A stretch of DNA of 31,889 nt from contig NW_003129867.1 of assembly GCF_000003605.2 (NCBI RefSeq), positions 16,477-48,365 of the forward strand, written 5' to 3'. Of this stretch, positions 31,664 to 31,889 are shown in pieces. Position 1 is the first letter of the stretch, and the number at the start of each line of letters is the position of its first letter. Source of the DNA: Saccoglossus kowalevskii. Taxonomy: Eukaryota; Hemichordata; Enteropneusta; Harrimaniidae. The notes beneath the pieces were generated by a model. It ran no database searches, was not told where the DNA came from, and saw only the letters and a list, made by a program, of their open reading frames with translations. Position numbers and translations under genes: made by a program.

Positions 31664-31875
31664 TACTGTAGAATACTTTATTTTCGCTTGGAATTTATTT
31701 TCGCTATTTTCGCTGAAGGGCTGATTCTGTGAAAATAAAATCCAGCGAATATACTTTTTTTCCTATATTTCACATTAAACTCATGAAAAATCAGTGAAAA
31801 TAAATTCCAAGCAAAACGCCCAAAAAGCCTTTTCAGCGAAAATTAATTCCAGCGAAAATAAAGTATTCCACAGTA
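31664..31875. mobile_element. TA-ended palindromic MITE, intact copy
   Basis: The left end is TACTGTAGAATACTTTATTT and then TCGCTTGGAATT. The right end reads as its inverse (AATTCCAGCGAAAATAAAGT, then ATTCCACAGTA), giving inverted ends of about 40 bp. Subterminal TTTCGCT and AGCGAAAA words recur inside. TA at each end suggests a Tc1/mariner-type target. It is 212 bp and non-coding, and is the best-preserved of three family members in the window. Confidence 0.85.
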
Positions 31876-31889
31876 TACACAATCAAATA

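Noticed and set aside
1-31889. tRNA, rRNA and viral or retrotransposon coding regions
   Set aside because: I looked for tRNA B-box-like words and for reverse transcriptase or integrase motifs in the available frames and saw none. A covariance-model search could still find a diverged RNA gene.

Overview
The window is AT-rich animal DNA. It has interrupted genes with GT-AG introns, many short non-autonomous transposons and several large tandem arrays. I see no bacterial, organellar or viral genes. The gene families (DIPK1/FAM69 and ST8Sia sialyltransferases) together with the repeat style suggest a marine invertebrate. I cannot settle the phylum from sequence alone.

Three genes can be supported. 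(1) A DIPK1 (FAM69) type II membrane protein with a divergent kinase fold lies on the minus strand at 5846-10249. I could assemble three exons: a transmembrane exon, a short cysteine-rich exon, and one large exon with an EF-hand loop, the kinase-like region and a cysteine-rich tail. All junctions are phase 0. The short exon with the start codon was not found. (2) and (3) Two single-exon alpha-2,8-sialyltransferase-like genes (GT29, ST8Sia type) lie in tandem on the plus strand at 16109-17383 and 21033-22280. Each has its own signal anchor, sialylmotifs L and S, and the four cysteines expected to form two disulfides. The downstream copy keeps the motif VS histidine. The upstream copy has asparagine there and a weak motif III, so it may be a pseudoenzyme or have changed chemistry.

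Layout: 1-5019 no confident gene; 5020-5463 28-bp array; 5464-10249 DIPK1, whose last intron is mostly a 22-bp array of about 85 units; 10325-11170 an inverted-ended repeat with internal tandem expansion and a 50-N gap; 11207-11781 a 44-bp array; 11782-15196 mostly featureless, with a second copy of the inverted-ended repeat; 15197-15602 a 75-bp array upstream of sialyltransferase 1; 16109-22280 the sialyltransferase pair; 22281-31889 no recognised gene, but inverted-repeat elements, a 42-bp array, a 71-bp triplication, TTAA-ended elements and a TA-ended element.

DIPK1 and the sialyltransferases are all predicted single-pass secretory-pathway membrane proteins. Beyond that I see no evidence that they work together. 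The least expected signals are that two arrays carry a known transcription-factor consensus in nearly every unit (CCAAT/NF-Y-like in the 22-bp array, CArG/SRF-like in the 44-bp array), and that key residues differ in one sialyltransferase and in the DIPK1 protein.
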